From Paracoccus spongiarum (GTDB lineage Bacteria > Pseudomonadota > Alphaproteobacteria > Rhodobacterales > Rhodobacteraceae): a stretch of DNA of 64,000 bases. Shown here piece after piece: positions 1-9,041 of the stretch (positions are counted from its first letter, which is position 1; every line of letters begins with the position of its first letter). The DNA lies in the NCBI RefSeq assembly GCF_030732095.1, contig NZ_JAVAMQ010000013.1:1-64000 (forward strand), in the 5' to 3' direction. The translations under genes and the position numbers were made by a program. A model generated the notes under the pieces. The model saw nothing but the letters and a program-made list of their open reading frames with translations, was not told the DNA's origin and searched no databases.

Positions 1-86
1 CGCCCTCTAACCCCTTGAAATCAAAGCCGCAGATTTTCGCGGGGTCTCAAACCATCTGGGAGCCGTCAAGTCAGCCCCCCGCGCTC

Positions 87-722
87 TCAGCGGACCCGCT
101 CCATCAACACGTCGCGCGCGGCGCAATCCTGCCTTGCGTCGGGCGCGCAGTCGCGGGGCGCGAGATCGCGGGTCAGACAGATCCGCACCTCCTGCAGCGC
201 GCCGGCGCGGCATGTCACGGTGATCGCGTCCCGCCCCAGCCCCGGATTGGCCTCGATGAAGGCATCCTCGATGACCGCGGGCGGCAGCTTCAGGTCGCGC
301 GGAAGGTCTTCGAAGAGGTCGGGGACCGCGACCGCGGCCGCGGCGGCCCGGGTCCGCGCGTAATAGCCCGGCCCCGAAAGGCCGGTGCAGCGGCCGTGTT
401 TCTGCCACTGGTACCAGGCCAGTCCCGCCGAGCCCATCGACTCGGCCATCGCCAGGCTGTCGCGCCGAGACGGATCGCGCTCTGCGGTGGCGCAATCCTG
501 TGGCCAGCCCCGTTCGTATTGCGGCCAGAGGCCATGGATGACGAAATCGGTCTTGCGGCCCGCAGCGCATTGCGCGGCATCGCGCCGGTCGCCTTCAGCC
601 CGGCACCATGCGGGTGACCAGCTGAGCGCCAGCACGTAATAGTCGAACTGTTCGGCGCGGTCCTCGGCCCAGGCGGGGCAGGGAAGCAGGGCGGCCATCA
701 GGGCGAAGGAAAAGCGTCGCAT
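87..722 (-). CDS. Ribonuclease T2 family protein
   Basis: Predicted secreted endoribonuclease of the RNase T2 family, which cleaves RNA through a 2',3'-cyclic phosphate. The 211-residue product starts with a signal peptide (about residues 1-19, ending PAWA). It carries the first active-site segment FVIHGLWPQ with His63, and a second segment WYQWQKHGRC with Lys108-His109. The second segment has Tyr-Gln where many family members have His-Glu, so one acid/base residue may differ. A start 36 bases upstream is possible, but the ATG at 722 places the signal peptide at the N-terminus. It stands alone on the minus strand; the 86 bases beyond its stop show nothing I recognise. The family call is strong; the physiological role (nutrient scavenging or periplasmic RNA turnover) is inferred. 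Confidence 0.9.
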   Translation of the reverse strand: MRRFSFALMAALLPCPAWAEDRAEQFDYYVLALSWSPAWCRAEGDRRDAAQCAAGRKTDFVIHGLWPQYERGWPQDCATAERDPSRRDSLAMAESMGSAGLAWYQWQKHGRCTGLSGPGYYARTRAAAAAVAVPDLFEDLPRDLKLPPAVIEDAFIEANPGLGRDAITVTCRAGALQEVRICLTRDLAPRDCAPDARQDCAARDVLMERVR

Positions 723-908
723 GTCAGCCAGCCTAGCCGGGATACCGGCAGCGTCCACGGCCGATTGCGCGAATCCCCTTTTCTCGGGTCCTCAGAAACG
801 CTATATCCGCCGCCAATTCCCCCCGAAAACGAGGAATGGCACCCGCCGAAAGCCGTTTTCCCGGCCCGAAAGGGCCATGCGCGGGGCAGAGATGCGAAGG
901 AGACGGAC

Positions 909-1652
909 ATGAACAAGCCGCTGATGGCCAAGGCCACCGCCGTCTGGCTGGTGGACAACACCACGCTCAGCTTCAAGCAGATCGGTGACTTCTGCGGGCT
1001 GCACGAGCTTGAGGTGCAGGGCATTGCCGATGGCGACGTGGCTGCCGGGGTCAAGGGTTACGACCCGATCGCCTCGAACCAGCTTGACGCCGAGGAAATC
1101 CGCAAGGGCGAGGCCAGCCCGACCTATCGGCTGCGGCTGAAGCACAACCCCGCGGCCGACGGCGAGGAAAAGCGCCGCGGTCCCCGCTATACGCCGCTGT
1201 CGAAGCGGCAGGACCGGCCGGCGGCGATCCTGTGGCTGGTCAAGTTCCATCCCGAACTGGCCGATTCGCAGATCGCCAAGCTGGTCGGCACCACCAAGCC
1301 CACCATCGCCTCGATCCGTGAACGGACGCATTGGAACATCCAGAACATCCAGCCGATCGACCCGGTCGCCCTCGGCCTCTGCCGGCAGACCGAACTGGAC
1401 GCCGCCGTGCAGAAGGCCGCCAAGAAGCGCGGTGCCGAGGGCGATGTGATGACCGATGACGAGCGCAGGAAGCTGGTGAGCACGGAAACGTCGCTTGCCA
1501 TGAGCGACGAGCCGCGCCTGCCGACCGCCATCGCCGGGCTCGAGAATTTCTCGCTGAGCCGCGACGAGGACGAGAAGCCGCAGCGCGACCTGGACGCCGA
1601 CACCTTCTTCAACCTGCCCGACAGCGGTGACGACGAAGGCGAGGACGACTGA
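909..1652 (+). CDS. trcR: Cell cycle transcriptional regulator TrcR (DUF1013)
   Basis: A 247-residue DUF1013 protein, known in alphaproteobacteria as the cell-cycle transcriptional regulator TrcR. The conserved N-terminal block begins MNKPLMAKATAVWLVDN. It is followed by two helix-turn-helix-like stretches, around LSFKQIGDFCGLHELEVQ and around ADSQIAKLVGTTKPTIASI. The C-terminal 60 residues are acidic and poorly conserved, ending GDDEGEDD. The start at 909 has a good ribosome site, AAGGAG, 6 bases upstream. An in-frame upstream extension to 765 exists but its sequence does not look like coding sequence. A strong hairpin follows the stop, so it is probably monocistronic. Confidence 0.92.
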   Translation: MNKPLMAKATAVWLVDNTTLSFKQIGDFCGLHELEVQGIADGDVAAGVKGYDPIASNQLDAEEIRKGEASPTYRLRLKHNPAADGEEKRRGPRYTPLSKRQDRPAAILWLVKFHPELADSQIAKLVGTTKPTIASIRERTHWNIQNIQPIDPVALGLCRQTELDAAVQKAAKKRGAEGDVMTDDERRKLVSTETSLAMSDEPRLPTAIAGLENFSLSRDEDEKPQRDLDADTFFNLPDSGDDEGEDD

Positions 1653-1677
1653 TCGCGCCAGCGGGGCTGCGAACATG

Positions 1678-1710
1678 AAAAGGCCGGCGCCCCGCAGGCG
1701 CCGGCCTTTC
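1678..1710. terminator. Bidirectional intrinsic terminator
   Basis: A perfect 13-bp inverted repeat (1679-1691 with 1697-1709) has a 5-base CCGCA loop. It carries A residues on the left and T residues on the right, so it can act on both strands. It sits between the convergent trcR and GlsB-type genes. Confidence 0.85.
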
Positions 1711-1730
1711 CGATTCCAGCATTGCGACCG

Positions 1731-1985
1731 TCAGCCCCGGCCGCGGATCAGCCTGCCCAGCCAGATCAGGATGCAGGCGCCGATCACCGCCACGACCAGC
1801 TGGCCGATCGCGCCGCCCGCCGTGCCGCCGAGAAGGGCGCGGAACAGCCAGTTGCCCAGCAGCGCGCCAAGGATGCCCAGAATGATGTTCTTCAGCAGCC
1901 CGTGGTCGCTTTTCATGATCTTCTCGGCGATCCAGCCGGCGATCGCGCCGAGGATGATCGAGAGAATCCAGCCAAAACCTTCCAT
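1731..1985 (-). CDS. GlsB/YeaQ/YmgE family stress-response membrane protein
   Basis: An 84-residue very hydrophobic protein of the transglycosylase-associated (GlsB/YeaQ/YmgE) family. Three glycine-rich membrane segments are visible, at about residues 5-22, 31-49 and 57-79, with the family pattern ILGAIAGWIAEKIM near the start and a C-terminal Arg-Gly-Arg-Gly tail. Family members are small inner-membrane proteins often induced by general stress; their molecular activity is unknown. It is converging on trcR across a shared terminator and is preceded by a long perfect hairpin at 2046-2074. Confidence 0.88.
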   Translation of the reverse strand: MEGFGWILSIILGAIAGWIAEKIMKSDHGLLKNIILGILGALLGNWLFRALLGGTAGGAIGQLVVAVIGACILIWLGRLIRGRG

Positions 1986-2045
1986 GCAATGTCCTTCCTG
2001 ATTGCCTGCCCGGCCGCGTCCCGTGCGCAGCCTTCACTGAAGAAT

Positions 2046-2086
2046 GCGCCGGGGAACCGACCGTTCCCCGGCGCCGCCAGTTTTTT
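2046..2086. terminator. Perfect 12-bp hairpin, terminator-like
   Basis: The arms 2046-2057 and 2063-2074 are perfectly complementary around the loop CGACC, and a run of six T follows at 2081-2086 on the plus strand. It lies between the 3' end of gabD and the start of the small stress membrane gene, both on the minus strand. It may separate their transcripts, although the T-run faces the other strand. Confidence 0.55.
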
Positions 2087-2133
2087 GCGTGCCGTCTTGT
2101 CCTGATCGCGCGCCGTGCCTGTTACTGTTGCCG

Positions 2134-3606
2134 TCAGATCGACAGGCAGACGTATTTCATCTCGAGGAAGTCCTCGATGCCGTGGCGGCTGCCCTCGCGG
2201 CCCAGGCCCGATTGCTTGATGCCGCCGAAGGGGGCGACCTCGGTCGAGATGATGCCGGTGTTGACGCCGACGATGCCGTATTCCAGCGCCTCCTGGACGC
2301 GGGTGATGCGGCCGATATCGCGGGCATAGAAATACGAGGCAAGGCCGAAGATCGTGGCATTCGCCTTTTCGATCACCTCGTCCTCGCTGTCGAAACGGAA
2401 CAGCGGCGCCAGCGGGCCGAAGGTTTCCTCGGTGGCCACCTTCATGCTGTCGGTCACGCCGGTCACGACCGTCGGCTGGAAGAACAGCCCGCCAAGCCGT
2501 TCGCCGCCGGTCACGACATCGCCGCCGCCGTCAAGAACGTCCCGGATATGCTCCTCAACCTTTCCGACCGCGTCCTCGTTGATCAGCGGGCCGGTGGTCA
2601 CCCCCTCCTCGAGGCCGTCGCCGACCCGCAGGTTGTCGACCGCGGCCGCCAGCCTGCGCGCGAACTCGTCATAGACGCCCGACTGCACGTAGATGCGGTT
2701 GGCGCAGACGCAGGTCTGGCCGTTGTTGCGGAATTTCGAGGCCATCGCACCCTCGACCGCCGCGTCAAGATCGGCGTCGTCGAAGACGATGAAGGGCGCG
2801 TTGCCGCCCAGCTCCATCGAGCATTTCATCACCTGATCGGCGGCCTGGCGCAGCAGGATGCGCCCGACTTCGGTGGAACCCGTGAAGGTCAGCTTGCGCA
2901 CCAGCGGGTTTTCGCAGAACTCCTTGCCGACGTCGGAGGACCGCGACGAGGTGACGACCGAAAGGATGCCCGCGGGCAGGCCCGCGCGTTCGCCCAGAAC
3001 GGCCATCGCCAGCGCCGAAAGCGGGGTTTCGGCGGCGGGTCGCGCGACGAAGCCGCAACCGACCGCCAGCGCCGGGCCGGCCTTCCGGGCGATCATCGCG
3101 TTCGGAAAGTTCCACGGCGTGATGCTGCCGACGACGCCGACGGGCTGGCGGATCACGGTCAGGCGCTTGTCGGGCTGGTGGCCCGGGATGGTCTCGCCAT
3201 AGACGCGCTTGGCCTCTTCGCCGAACCATTCGATGAAGCTGGCGCCATAGGCGATCTCGCCCTTGGCCTCGGCGAAGGGCTTGCCCATCTCGGCGGTCAG
3301 GATGCGGGCCAGATCGTCCTGGTTCTCGATCATCAGATCGAACCAGCGGCGCATCACCTGCGCGCGGTCCTTTGCGGTGCGCGCCGCCCAGCCCTTCATG
3401 GCCGCAGCGGCGGCCGCGATGGCGCGGGCCACCTCGGCCCGGCCGAGATCGGCGACCTCGGCGATGACATCGCCACGCGCGGGGTTGCGCACCGCGAAGG
3501 TCGCGCCGTCATCGGCATCGACCCAGTCGCCCGCCACGAAGGCGCGGGTTTCCAGCAGCGAGGGGTCGCGCAGCAATGTCTTGAGATCGGTGGAATGTCG
3601 GGTCAC
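2134..3606 (-). CDS. gabD: NAD(P)-dependent succinate-semialdehyde dehydrogenase
   Basis: A 490-residue aldehyde dehydrogenase of the GabD class, oxidising succinate semialdehyde to succinate at the end of the GABA shunt. Visible features are the cofactor segment TPWNFPNAMIARKAGPALA, the general-base glutamate in MELGGNAPF, the nucleophilic cysteine in NNGQTCVCANR, and the C-terminal PFGGIKQSGLGREGSRHG motif typical of SSADH. The length matches the family. No GABA transaminase is adjacent, so its substrate is inferred from family similarity alone. The upstream side (3607-3660) is locally AT-rich (TCAATATATTAAA) and probably contains the promoter. Confidence 0.9.
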   Translation of the reverse strand: MTRHSTDLKTLLRDPSLLETRAFVAGDWVDADDGATFAVRNPARGDVIAEVADLGRAEVARAIAAAAAAMKGWAARTAKDRAQVMRRWFDLMIENQDDLARILTAEMGKPFAEAKGEIAYGASFIEWFGEEAKRVYGETIPGHQPDKRLTVIRQPVGVVGSITPWNFPNAMIARKAGPALAVGCGFVARPAAETPLSALAMAVLGERAGLPAGILSVVTSSRSSDVGKEFCENPLVRKLTFTGSTEVGRILLRQAADQVMKCSMELGGNAPFIVFDDADLDAAVEGAMASKFRNNGQTCVCANRIYVQSGVYDEFARRLAAAVDNLRVGDGLEEGVTTGPLINEDAVGKVEEHIRDVLDGGGDVVTGGERLGGLFFQPTVVTGVTDSMKVATEETFGPLAPLFRFDSEDEVIEKANATIFGLASYFYARDIGRITRVQEALEYGIVGVNTGIISTEVAPFGGIKQSGLGREGSRHGIEDFLEMKYVCLSI

Positions 3607-3699
3607 GGCAGAATCTCCTGCGTCGGTTTGGTCAATATATTAAACGCGGCGCTTAGCGGAAGTCAAAGCCGCGTCGCGTCCGGCGGTCGCGGCCCGTCG

Positions 3700-3758
3700 C
3701 GCACCGCATCGTGAACGCGCCCCGCGCGCGGGGGCGAACCCGCGCGGGCTGCGGTGCG
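3700..3758. repeat. Two-stage intergenic stem-loop
   Basis: A nested inverted repeat: outer arms CGCACCGCA (3700-3708) and TGCGGTGCG (3750-3758), inner arms CCCGCGCG (3721-3728) and CGCGCGGG (3741-3748). It lies about 80 bases past the stop of the P1 peptidase gene and upstream of gabD. It has no U-tract, so it could be a transcript-stabilising structure, a Rho-dependent end or an unannotated RNA. Confidence 0.5.
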
Positions 3759-3838
3759 TTGCTCCTCATCGCCAGGTTGTCCCTCTTGGCGGTCTCTGGG
3801 GGCGGTGCGCCAGTCGTGCCGCCCTTCATTGCCCCCTG

Positions 3839-4846
3839 TCATTGCCCGCCGGACCGCATCCCGAGCCGGACACCCCAGCAGGGCTGAAGATCGCCAGGCG
3901 CGGCCGTGGCGGCGTGGATCCCCCGCGCGATGGCCCGCGCGAGGACGCAGGCGGCGGCGTGGCCCAGAAGAAACGGCCCCGCGACCGGATCGGCCAGAGG
4001 TCTTGCGTTCGTCGACAGCGCGAAGATCAGATCCCCGTCAAACGGTGTGTGGCTGGGCACCAGCGCCCGCGCCATCCCGTCCTGCGCCGCCGTCGCCAGC
4101 CGCAGCAGGGCGGGCTTGTCCATCCGCGCATCGGTCGCGACGATGGCGATCGTGGTGGCCTCGCCCGGCCGCTTGACCGGGGCCGGTTCGGCCGCGCCGC
4201 GAAAGTCGCGCGGCAGGCCGAGGCCGCCGAATTCGCCCGACAGTTCCCACGGTGCGGCCCAGAAATGCGGGCCATCGCCCACCGTGGCCTGGCCAAGCGC
4301 GTTCACCACCACCAAGGCGCCGATCGTCGTGCCATCCTCCAGCACCGCCGAGGCCGAGCCCAGGCCGCCCTTGTCCCGCGCCGTCGTCGCACCGGTGCCC
4401 GCGCCCAGGCTGCCGATGGCGAAATCGGGCGATGCGGCGGACAGCGCCGCGCGGCCCAGCACCGGGTAGGGGTTGTCGGTCCAGCCCTTGTCGCCGCCGT
4501 TCAGCAGGTCGAAAATGATCGCCCCCGGCACGATCGGCACCCGCGCCGCCCCCACCGCGAAGCCGCGTCCCGCCGCGCGCAGCCCGGCCATCACGCCGTC
4601 GCAGGCCGCGAGGCCGAAGGCCGAACCGCCCGAAAGCACCAGCGCGTCGACCTGTCCGACCAGCTTGTCGGGGGCCAGCAGATCCGTGTCGCGGCTGCCG
4701 GGCGCGCCGCCCATGACATGCACCGATGCCGCGAAGGGCCTCGCGGCGGTCAGCACCGTGGTGCCCGACCGCAGGGCGGCGTCCGAGGCGTTGCCGACCG
4801 CGAGGCCCGCGACATCGGTGATCAGGTTCCTGGGGCCGGGTCGCAT
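3839..4846 (-). CDS. P1 family peptidase (DmpA/NylC-like N-terminal nucleophile hydrolase)
   Basis: A 335-residue peptidase of family P1 (MEROPS S58), a group that includes L-aminopeptidase D-Ala-esterase DmpA and nylon-oligomer hydrolase NylC. It begins [17 protein letters not shown] and carries the family blocks [32 protein letters not shown] and [14 protein letters not shown]. Family members self-cleave in front of a Thr or Ser nucleophile, usually after Asn. Here the matching segment reads [14 protein letters not shown], with Ala in place of the usual Asn, so self-processing may be altered. The start at 4846 follows AAGGAGCG; an in-frame extension to 4972 would overlap the divergent smpB and is rejected. 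Confidence 0.85.
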   Translation of the reverse strand: MRPGPRNLITDVAGLAVGNASDAALRSGTTVLTAARPFAASVHVMGGAPGSRDTDLLAPDKLVGQVDALVLSGGSAFGLAACDGVMAGLRAAGRGFAVGAARVPIVPGAIIFDLLNGGDKGWTDNPYPVLGRAALSAASPDFAIGSLGAGTGATTARDKGGLGSASAVLEDGTTIGALVVVNALGQATVGDGPHFWAAPWELSGEFGGLGLPRDFRGAAEPAPVKRPGEATTIAIVATDARMDKPALLRLATAAQDGMARALVPSHTPFDGDLIFALSTNARPLADPVAGPFLLGHAAACVLARAIARGIHAATAAPGDLQPCWGVRLGMRSGGQ

Positions 4847-4964
4847 CGGGCGCTCCTTCTGGCGGCGCGGGGGCTGCACCCATGAAGCCCGGCAAAGCGG
4901 CCCCGCCGCAAGCCCCCTCGCGCGACCTTTACAGCCGCGCCGCACGTGCCTATCTAACGCCGTC

Positions 4965-5441
4965 ATGGCCAAGGGACCCGAAAATCCGAACTACAAGGTG
5001 ATCGCCGAGAACCGCCGGGCGCGTTTCGACTATTTCATCGAAAGCGATCTCGAGGCGGGCATCGTCCTGACCGGGTCCGAGGTGAAGTCGCTGCGCACCG
5101 GCCAGTCGAACATCGCCGAAAGCTATGCCAGCATCGAGGACGGCGAATTGTGGCTGATCAACGGCCATATCGCGGCGCTCGGCAATGCCGGCGTCTTCGG
5201 CCACGAGGAACGGCGCCGGCGAAAGCTGCTGGTCAACCGGCGCGAACTGGCCCGGATGTGGCAGGCCGTGGGCCGCGAGGGCATGACGCTGGTGCCGCTT
5301 GTGATGTATTTCAACCATCGCGGGATCGTGAAGCTGAAGATCGGCATCGCCAAGGGCAAGAAGGTCGCCGACAAGCGCGAAACCAGCGCCAAGCGCGACT
5401 GGAACCGCCAGAAACAGCGGCTGTTGAAGCAGAACGTCTAG
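4965..5441 (+). CDS. smpB: SsrA-binding protein SmpB
   Basis: A 158-residue SmpB, the partner of tmRNA in rescuing stalled ribosomes. It shows the oligonucleotide-binding barrel with [15 protein letters not shown] and [19 protein letters not shown], and the basic C-terminal tail [15 protein letters not shown] that enters the decoding centre. Length and sequence are typical. The start at 4965 matches the conserved SmpB N-terminus ([18 protein letters not shown]). It is divergent from the P1 peptidase, and its last 4 bases overlap the stop of the convergent ABC1 kinase gene. No ssrA RNA is visible nearby. Confidence 0.97.
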   Translation: MAKGPENPNYKVIAENRRARFDYFIESDLEAGIVLTGSEVKSLRTGQSNIAESYASIEDGELWLINGHIAALGNAGVFGHEERRRRKLLVNRRELARMWQAVGREGMTLVPLVMYFNHRGIVKLKIGIAKGKKVADKRETSAKRDWNRQKQRLLKQNV

Positions 5442-6772
5442 GCGGCATGGGGCGCGACCAGTGGCGCCAGCGCCACCCGCGCCCTCAGCCGCGCACCCAG
5501 CAGGAACAGCCCCGCCACCTTGCGCTGCACGAAGATCAGGTCGATCGGCGGCAGATGCACCCCGTCACGGTCGCGCGCATGGACCAGGGTCATGTCGCGA
5601 AGCTGTGCGGGCAGGTTCGAAGCCGCGAAATCGAACGGCTCGGCCGTGCGGAAGGGTGCGAAAGCCAGCCGCATCATGTCCAGCAGACGGTCGCGGTCGG
5701 CCGCGCTCATCGCGGGGTCCAGATAGCCCGCAGCCCCGGCCGCCTCCGCAAGGTCCGGCCCGCCGCCCAGGCCCTGCCCTTCTGCCAGGCCCGCGCCCAG
5801 CAGGGCGCGCAGGCGGCCGACCAGCGCGCCCGGCACCTCGCGCACCGCGCCGAAATCCAGCAGCACGATGCGCCCGTTGGCGCCGTTCCAGCGGAAATTC
5901 GCGAAGTTCGGGTCGCTTTGCAGCAGGCCGAACGCGAAGATCTCGCGCAGCGTCAGGGCAATCAGCCGTTCCGCCAGCCTGTCCCGCAGCGCCTGTGGCG
6001 CGCCGGCCAGTGTCTCGACCGGCTCGCCGGCCATGAAATCCATCGCCAGTACGCCCGGCGCACACAGATCGGCGGCCGGGCGCGGCACCGCAAAGCCGTC
6101 ATCTCCGGCCAGCAGATCGGCAAACCTGCTCATCGCCCGCGCTTCCTGCGCGTAATCGGCCTCGGCGCGCAGCTGCCCGCGCGCCTCATCGATCAGCGGC
6201 GCCAGATCGAAGCCGCGCGGCAGCAGCCCCGACATGCGGATCAGCGCCGCGACATTGGCAAGGTCGCTGTCGATGCTGGCGGCGATGCCGGGATATTGCA
6301 GCTTGATGGCCAGATCCCGGCCGTCGAGGGCGGTGGCGCGATGCACCTGCCCGATCGATGCGGCGGCGACGGGCCGGGTCTGGAACCGCCTGAAACGATG
6401 GACGAAATCGGCACCATAGGCGGCGGCCAGCACCTGTTTCAGTTGCCCGGGCGGCATATGCGATGCCTGGTCGCGCAGCCGCGCCATGACCTGCGCCAGA
6501 TCCGGGGGCAGCAGATCGCCCGCCTCCATGGACATCAGCTGGCCCAGCTTCATCGCGGCGCCGCGCATCTGCGACAGCTGCCGGGTCAGCCGCGCCGCAT
6601 TCGCCGGGGTCAGCAGCAGATCGCGCGCCGAGGGCCTGCGCCCCTGCGCCAGCATCCCGGCGCCGCCGATCGCGGCCCGGCCGGCGATGCCCGCCGCCAT
6701 GCCGCCCAGCCGGGCGATGCGGGCGATGCGCCCGACCGGCACCGGATGCGCGTCGCGTTCGTCCTCGGTCAC
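5438..6772 (-). CDS. ABC1/UbiB-family atypical kinase
   Basis: A 444-residue member of the ABC1/AarF/UbiB (ADCK) family, implicated in ubiquinone or other lipid metabolism. It has the family KxGQ motif (Lys75-Leu-Gly-Gln78, in [10 protein letters not shown]), the alanine-rich nucleotide loop [13 protein letters not shown], the ATP lysine in LAIKLQYPG, the catalytic-type [10 protein letters not shown] segment and the metal-binding LLDFGAVRE. No C-terminal transmembrane pair like that of classic UbiB is visible. The family resemblance to eukaryotic ADCK3/4-type proteins is good, but which quinone step it serves cannot be told from sequence. It overlaps smpB tail to tail by 4 bases. Confidence 0.88.
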   Translation of the reverse strand: MTEDERDAHPVPVGRIARIARLGGMAAGIAGRAAIGGAGMLAQGRRPSARDLLLTPANAARLTRQLSQMRGAAMKLGQLMSMEAGDLLPPDLAQVMARLRDQASHMPPGQLKQVLAAAYGADFVHRFRRFQTRPVAAASIGQVHRATALDGRDLAIKLQYPGIAASIDSDLANVAALIRMSGLLPRGFDLAPLIDEARGQLRAEADYAQEARAMSRFADLLAGDDGFAVPRPAADLCAPGVLAMDFMAGEPVETLAGAPQALRDRLAERLIALTLREIFAFGLLQSDPNFANFRWNGANGRIVLLDFGAVREVPGALVGRLRALLGAGLAEGQGLGGGPDLAEAAGAAGYLDPAMSAADRDRLLDMMRLAFAPFRTAEPFDFAASNLPAQLRDMTLVHARDRDGVHLPPIDLIFVQRKVAGLFLLGARLRARVALAPLVAPHAA

Positions 6773-6909
6773 GGCGTCCTTCCTGTTGCGGGGCTGTCCC
6801 TCCGGGAGGAACGCGGGCGGGTCGCGGCCGGTTCACCGGACCTGCCCATTGCAGCCTCGCGGGGGCGCGGGTAAACGGGGACGGACGCAGGGGACGGCAA
6901 AAAGGGGGC

Positions 6910-7773
6910 ATGGCAGCGATGCAGGACGATCCGAGAAGCCTGGTTTCGACGGCGTGGCTGGCCGATCACCTCGCCGATCCCGACCTGCGGATCATCGATG
7001 CAAGCTGGCACATGCCCGCCAGTGGCCGCGACGCCCGCGCCGAATACGAGGCCGCGCACATTCCCGGCGCGCGGTTCTTCGACATCGAGGCCATCTCGGA
7101 CAGCCGCAGCAGCCTGCCGCACATGGCCCCCCCGGTCGAGCTTTTCATCAGCCGGATGCGGGCGATGGGCATCGGCGACGGCCATCAGGTCGTGGTCTAC
7201 GACAATTCCGACGTGCGGAGCGCGGCGCGGGTCTGGTGGACGTTCCGGCTGATGGGCAAGCCCGATGTCGCGGTGCTGGATGGCGGATTTGGCAAATGGC
7301 AGGCCGAGGGGCGCCCGGTCGAGGACATGGAGCCGATCCTGCGTGACCGCCACATCACCGTGCAGCGCCAGGCCGGGCTGGTCCGTGACGTGACGCAGGT
7401 CGCCTCGGCCTCGAAGCTGGGCGATCACGAGATCATCGACGCCCGCGCCGCCGACCGCTTCCGCGGCGAGGTCGACGAGCCGCGCCCGGGCCTGCGCGCC
7501 GGCCATATCCCCGGTGCGCGCAACCTGCCCTTCGGGCGGCTTCTCAACGCCGACGGCACCATGAAGCCCCCCGAGGCCATCCGCGCCGAGTTCGAGGCCG
7601 CCGGGGTCGATCTGTCAAAGCCCGCGATCACCACCTGCGGCAGCGGCGTGACCGCAGCGATCCTCAGCCTCGCTCTGGAACGGATCGGCCATCGCAACCA
7701 CTCGCTCTATGACGGAAGCTGGGCCGAATGGGGCAGCTTTCCCGACCTGAACATCGCAACCGGAGACGCCTGA
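6910..7773 (+). CDS. sseA: 3-mercaptopyruvate sulfurtransferase
   Basis: A 287-residue two-domain rhodanese-type sulfurtransferase. Each half has a rhodanese fold, marked by AAHIPGARFFDIEAISD in the N-terminal half and LRAGHIPGARNLPF in the C-terminal half. The active-site loop reads CGSGVTA, the signature of mercaptopyruvate rather than thiosulfate sulfurtransferases. It should transfer sulfur from 3-mercaptopyruvate to cyanide or thiol acceptors in the cytoplasm. Only two bases separate its stop from the next aminotransferase, so the two are probably co-transcribed. That fits a link between cysteine transamination to mercaptopyruvate and sulfur transfer. Confidence 0.93.
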   Translation: MAAMQDDPRSLVSTAWLADHLADPDLRIIDASWHMPASGRDARAEYEAAHIPGARFFDIEAISDSRSSLPHMAPPVELFISRMRAMGIGDGHQVVVYDNSDVRSAARVWWTFRLMGKPDVAVLDGGFGKWQAEGRPVEDMEPILRDRHITVQRQAGLVRDVTQVASASKLGDHEIIDARAADRFRGEVDEPRPGLRAGHIPGARNLPFGRLLNADGTMKPPEAIRAEFEAAGVDLSKPAITTCGSGVTAAILSLALERIGHRNHSLYDGSWAEWGSFPDLNIATGDA

Positions 7774-7775
7774 GA

Positions 7776-8957
7776 ATGCTGTCCAACCTGACGCCGCAAG
7801 CCCCCGACAAGATCCTGATGCTGATCGAGGAGTTCAAGGCCGACACCCGCCAGGGCAAGATCGACCTCGGCGTCGGCGTCTACAAGGACCCGCAGGGCGT
7901 GACCCCGGTGATGCGCGCCGTCAAGGCGGCCGAGCAGCGGATCTGGGAAGCCCAGACCACCAAGGCCTATACCGGCCTCGCGGGCGAGCCCGAATACCGC
8001 GCCGCCATGGCCCGCATGGTGCTGGCGGATGTGCCGGGCGACCGGCTGGCCTCGGTCGCCTCGGTGGGGGGCACCGGCGCGATCCGGCAGGCGCTTGAAC
8101 TGGCGCGCATGGCCAACCCGGGCCTGACGGTGCATGTCTCGGACCCGACCTGGCCCAATCACCTGTCGATCATGAAGTTCATGGGCCTGCCCTTCCTTGA
8201 ATATCGCTATTTCGACAATGCGACCCGCGGCGTCGATTTCGAGGGGATGAAGGCCGACATCGCGCGCGCCGGCAAGGGCGACGTCGTGCTCCTGCACGGC
8301 TGCTGCCACAACCCGACCGGCGCCAACCTCACGCCCGGGCAGTGGCAAGAGATCGTCGCCATGCTCGACAAATCGGGCGCGGTGCCGCTGATCGACCTTG
8401 CCTATCAGGGCTTTGGCGACGGGCTGGATGCCGATGCCGAGGCCACGCGTCTTGTGGCGCGCAGCCTGCCCGAGGTGCTGATCGCGGCGTCCTGCTCGAA
8501 GAATTTCGGCATCTACCGCGAACGCACCGGCATCCTGATGGCGCTGGCCGGGACGACGGCGGCCCGCGACCTGTCGCAGGGCGCGATGGCCTATCTCAAC
8601 CGGCAGAACTTCTCCTTCCCGCCCGACCACGGCGCCCGGATCGTCAGTACCATCCTGACCGACGATGCGCTCCGGGCCGACTGGCAGGCCGAACTCGAGG
8701 ATGTCCGCAACACCATGCTGGGCCTGCGCGACCAGCTTGCGGCCGAACTGCGCAGCTTGTCGGGCAGCGACCGCTTCGACTTCATCGCCCATCACCGCGG
8801 CATGTTCTCGCGGCTCGGCGCGACGCCCGAACAGGTTCAGGCGCTGAAATCCGACGCGGCCATCTACATGGTCGGCGACTCCCGCCTGAACATCGCGGGC
8901 CTCAACCGCGACACGGTCCCGGTCCTCGCCCGCGCGATCATCGACGCGGGCATCTGA
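7776..8957 (+). CDS. Aromatic/aspartate class I aminotransferase
   Basis: A 393-residue PLP enzyme of the AspC/TyrB class. It has the N-terminal PDKILMLIEEFKAD block, IDLGVGVYKDPQG, the substrate-carboxylate and PLP segment LLHGCCHNPTGAN, the PLP-binding lysine in SCSKNFGIYRERTG, and the C-terminal arginine region MVGDSRLNIAGL. It exchanges amino groups between aspartate or aromatic amino acids and 2-oxoglutarate. The start at 7776 was chosen because it matches the family N-terminus and sits directly after the sulfurtransferase stop. In an operon with sseA it may also supply mercaptopyruvate from cysteine; that role is inferred. A dispersed repeat element follows the stop. Confidence 0.93.
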   Translation: MLSNLTPQAPDKILMLIEEFKADTRQGKIDLGVGVYKDPQGVTPVMRAVKAAEQRIWEAQTTKAYTGLAGEPEYRAAMARMVLADVPGDRLASVASVGGTGAIRQALELARMANPGLTVHVSDPTWPNHLSIMKFMGLPFLEYRYFDNATRGVDFEGMKADIARAGKGDVVLLHGCCHNPTGANLTPGQWQEIVAMLDKSGAVPLIDLAYQGFGDGLDADAEATRLVARSLPEVLIAASCSKNFGIYRERTGILMALAGTTAARDLSQGAMAYLNRQNFSFPPDHGARIVSTILTDDALRADWQAELEDVRNTMLGLRDQLAAELRSLSGSDRFDFIAHHRGMFSRLGATPEQVQALKSDAAIYMVGDSRLNIAGLNRDTVPVLARAIIDAGI

Positions 8958-8960
8958 GGG

Positions 8961-9029
8961 CATCTTCTGTGCGCAAATATCCTGCGGGGGGAATCTCCGC
9001 AGGAGATGGGGGGCGCAAGGCCCCCCGCC
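8961..9029. repeat. Dispersed intergenic element, copy A
   Basis: Begins CTTCTGTGCGCAAATATCC and continues into G-rich DNA with two inverted repeats: CCTGCGG/CCGCAGG (8981-9003) and GGGGGG/CCCCCC (9008-9026). The same core occurs at 24338-24392 and, inverted, at 53224-53288. It lies between the convergent aminotransferase and TM/coiled-coil genes and probably forms the transcript ends. Confidence 0.75.
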
Positions 9030-9041
9030 TCCGCCCGGCGA

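Noticed and set aside
1..86. Possible RNA gene or gene end at the left edge
   Set aside because: No cloverleaf, no motif and no protein-like frame could be seen in the 86 bases.
3607..3838. tRNA-like structure in the gabD upstream gap
   Set aside because: Stems were found but no acceptor, anticodon or T-loop pattern on either strand.
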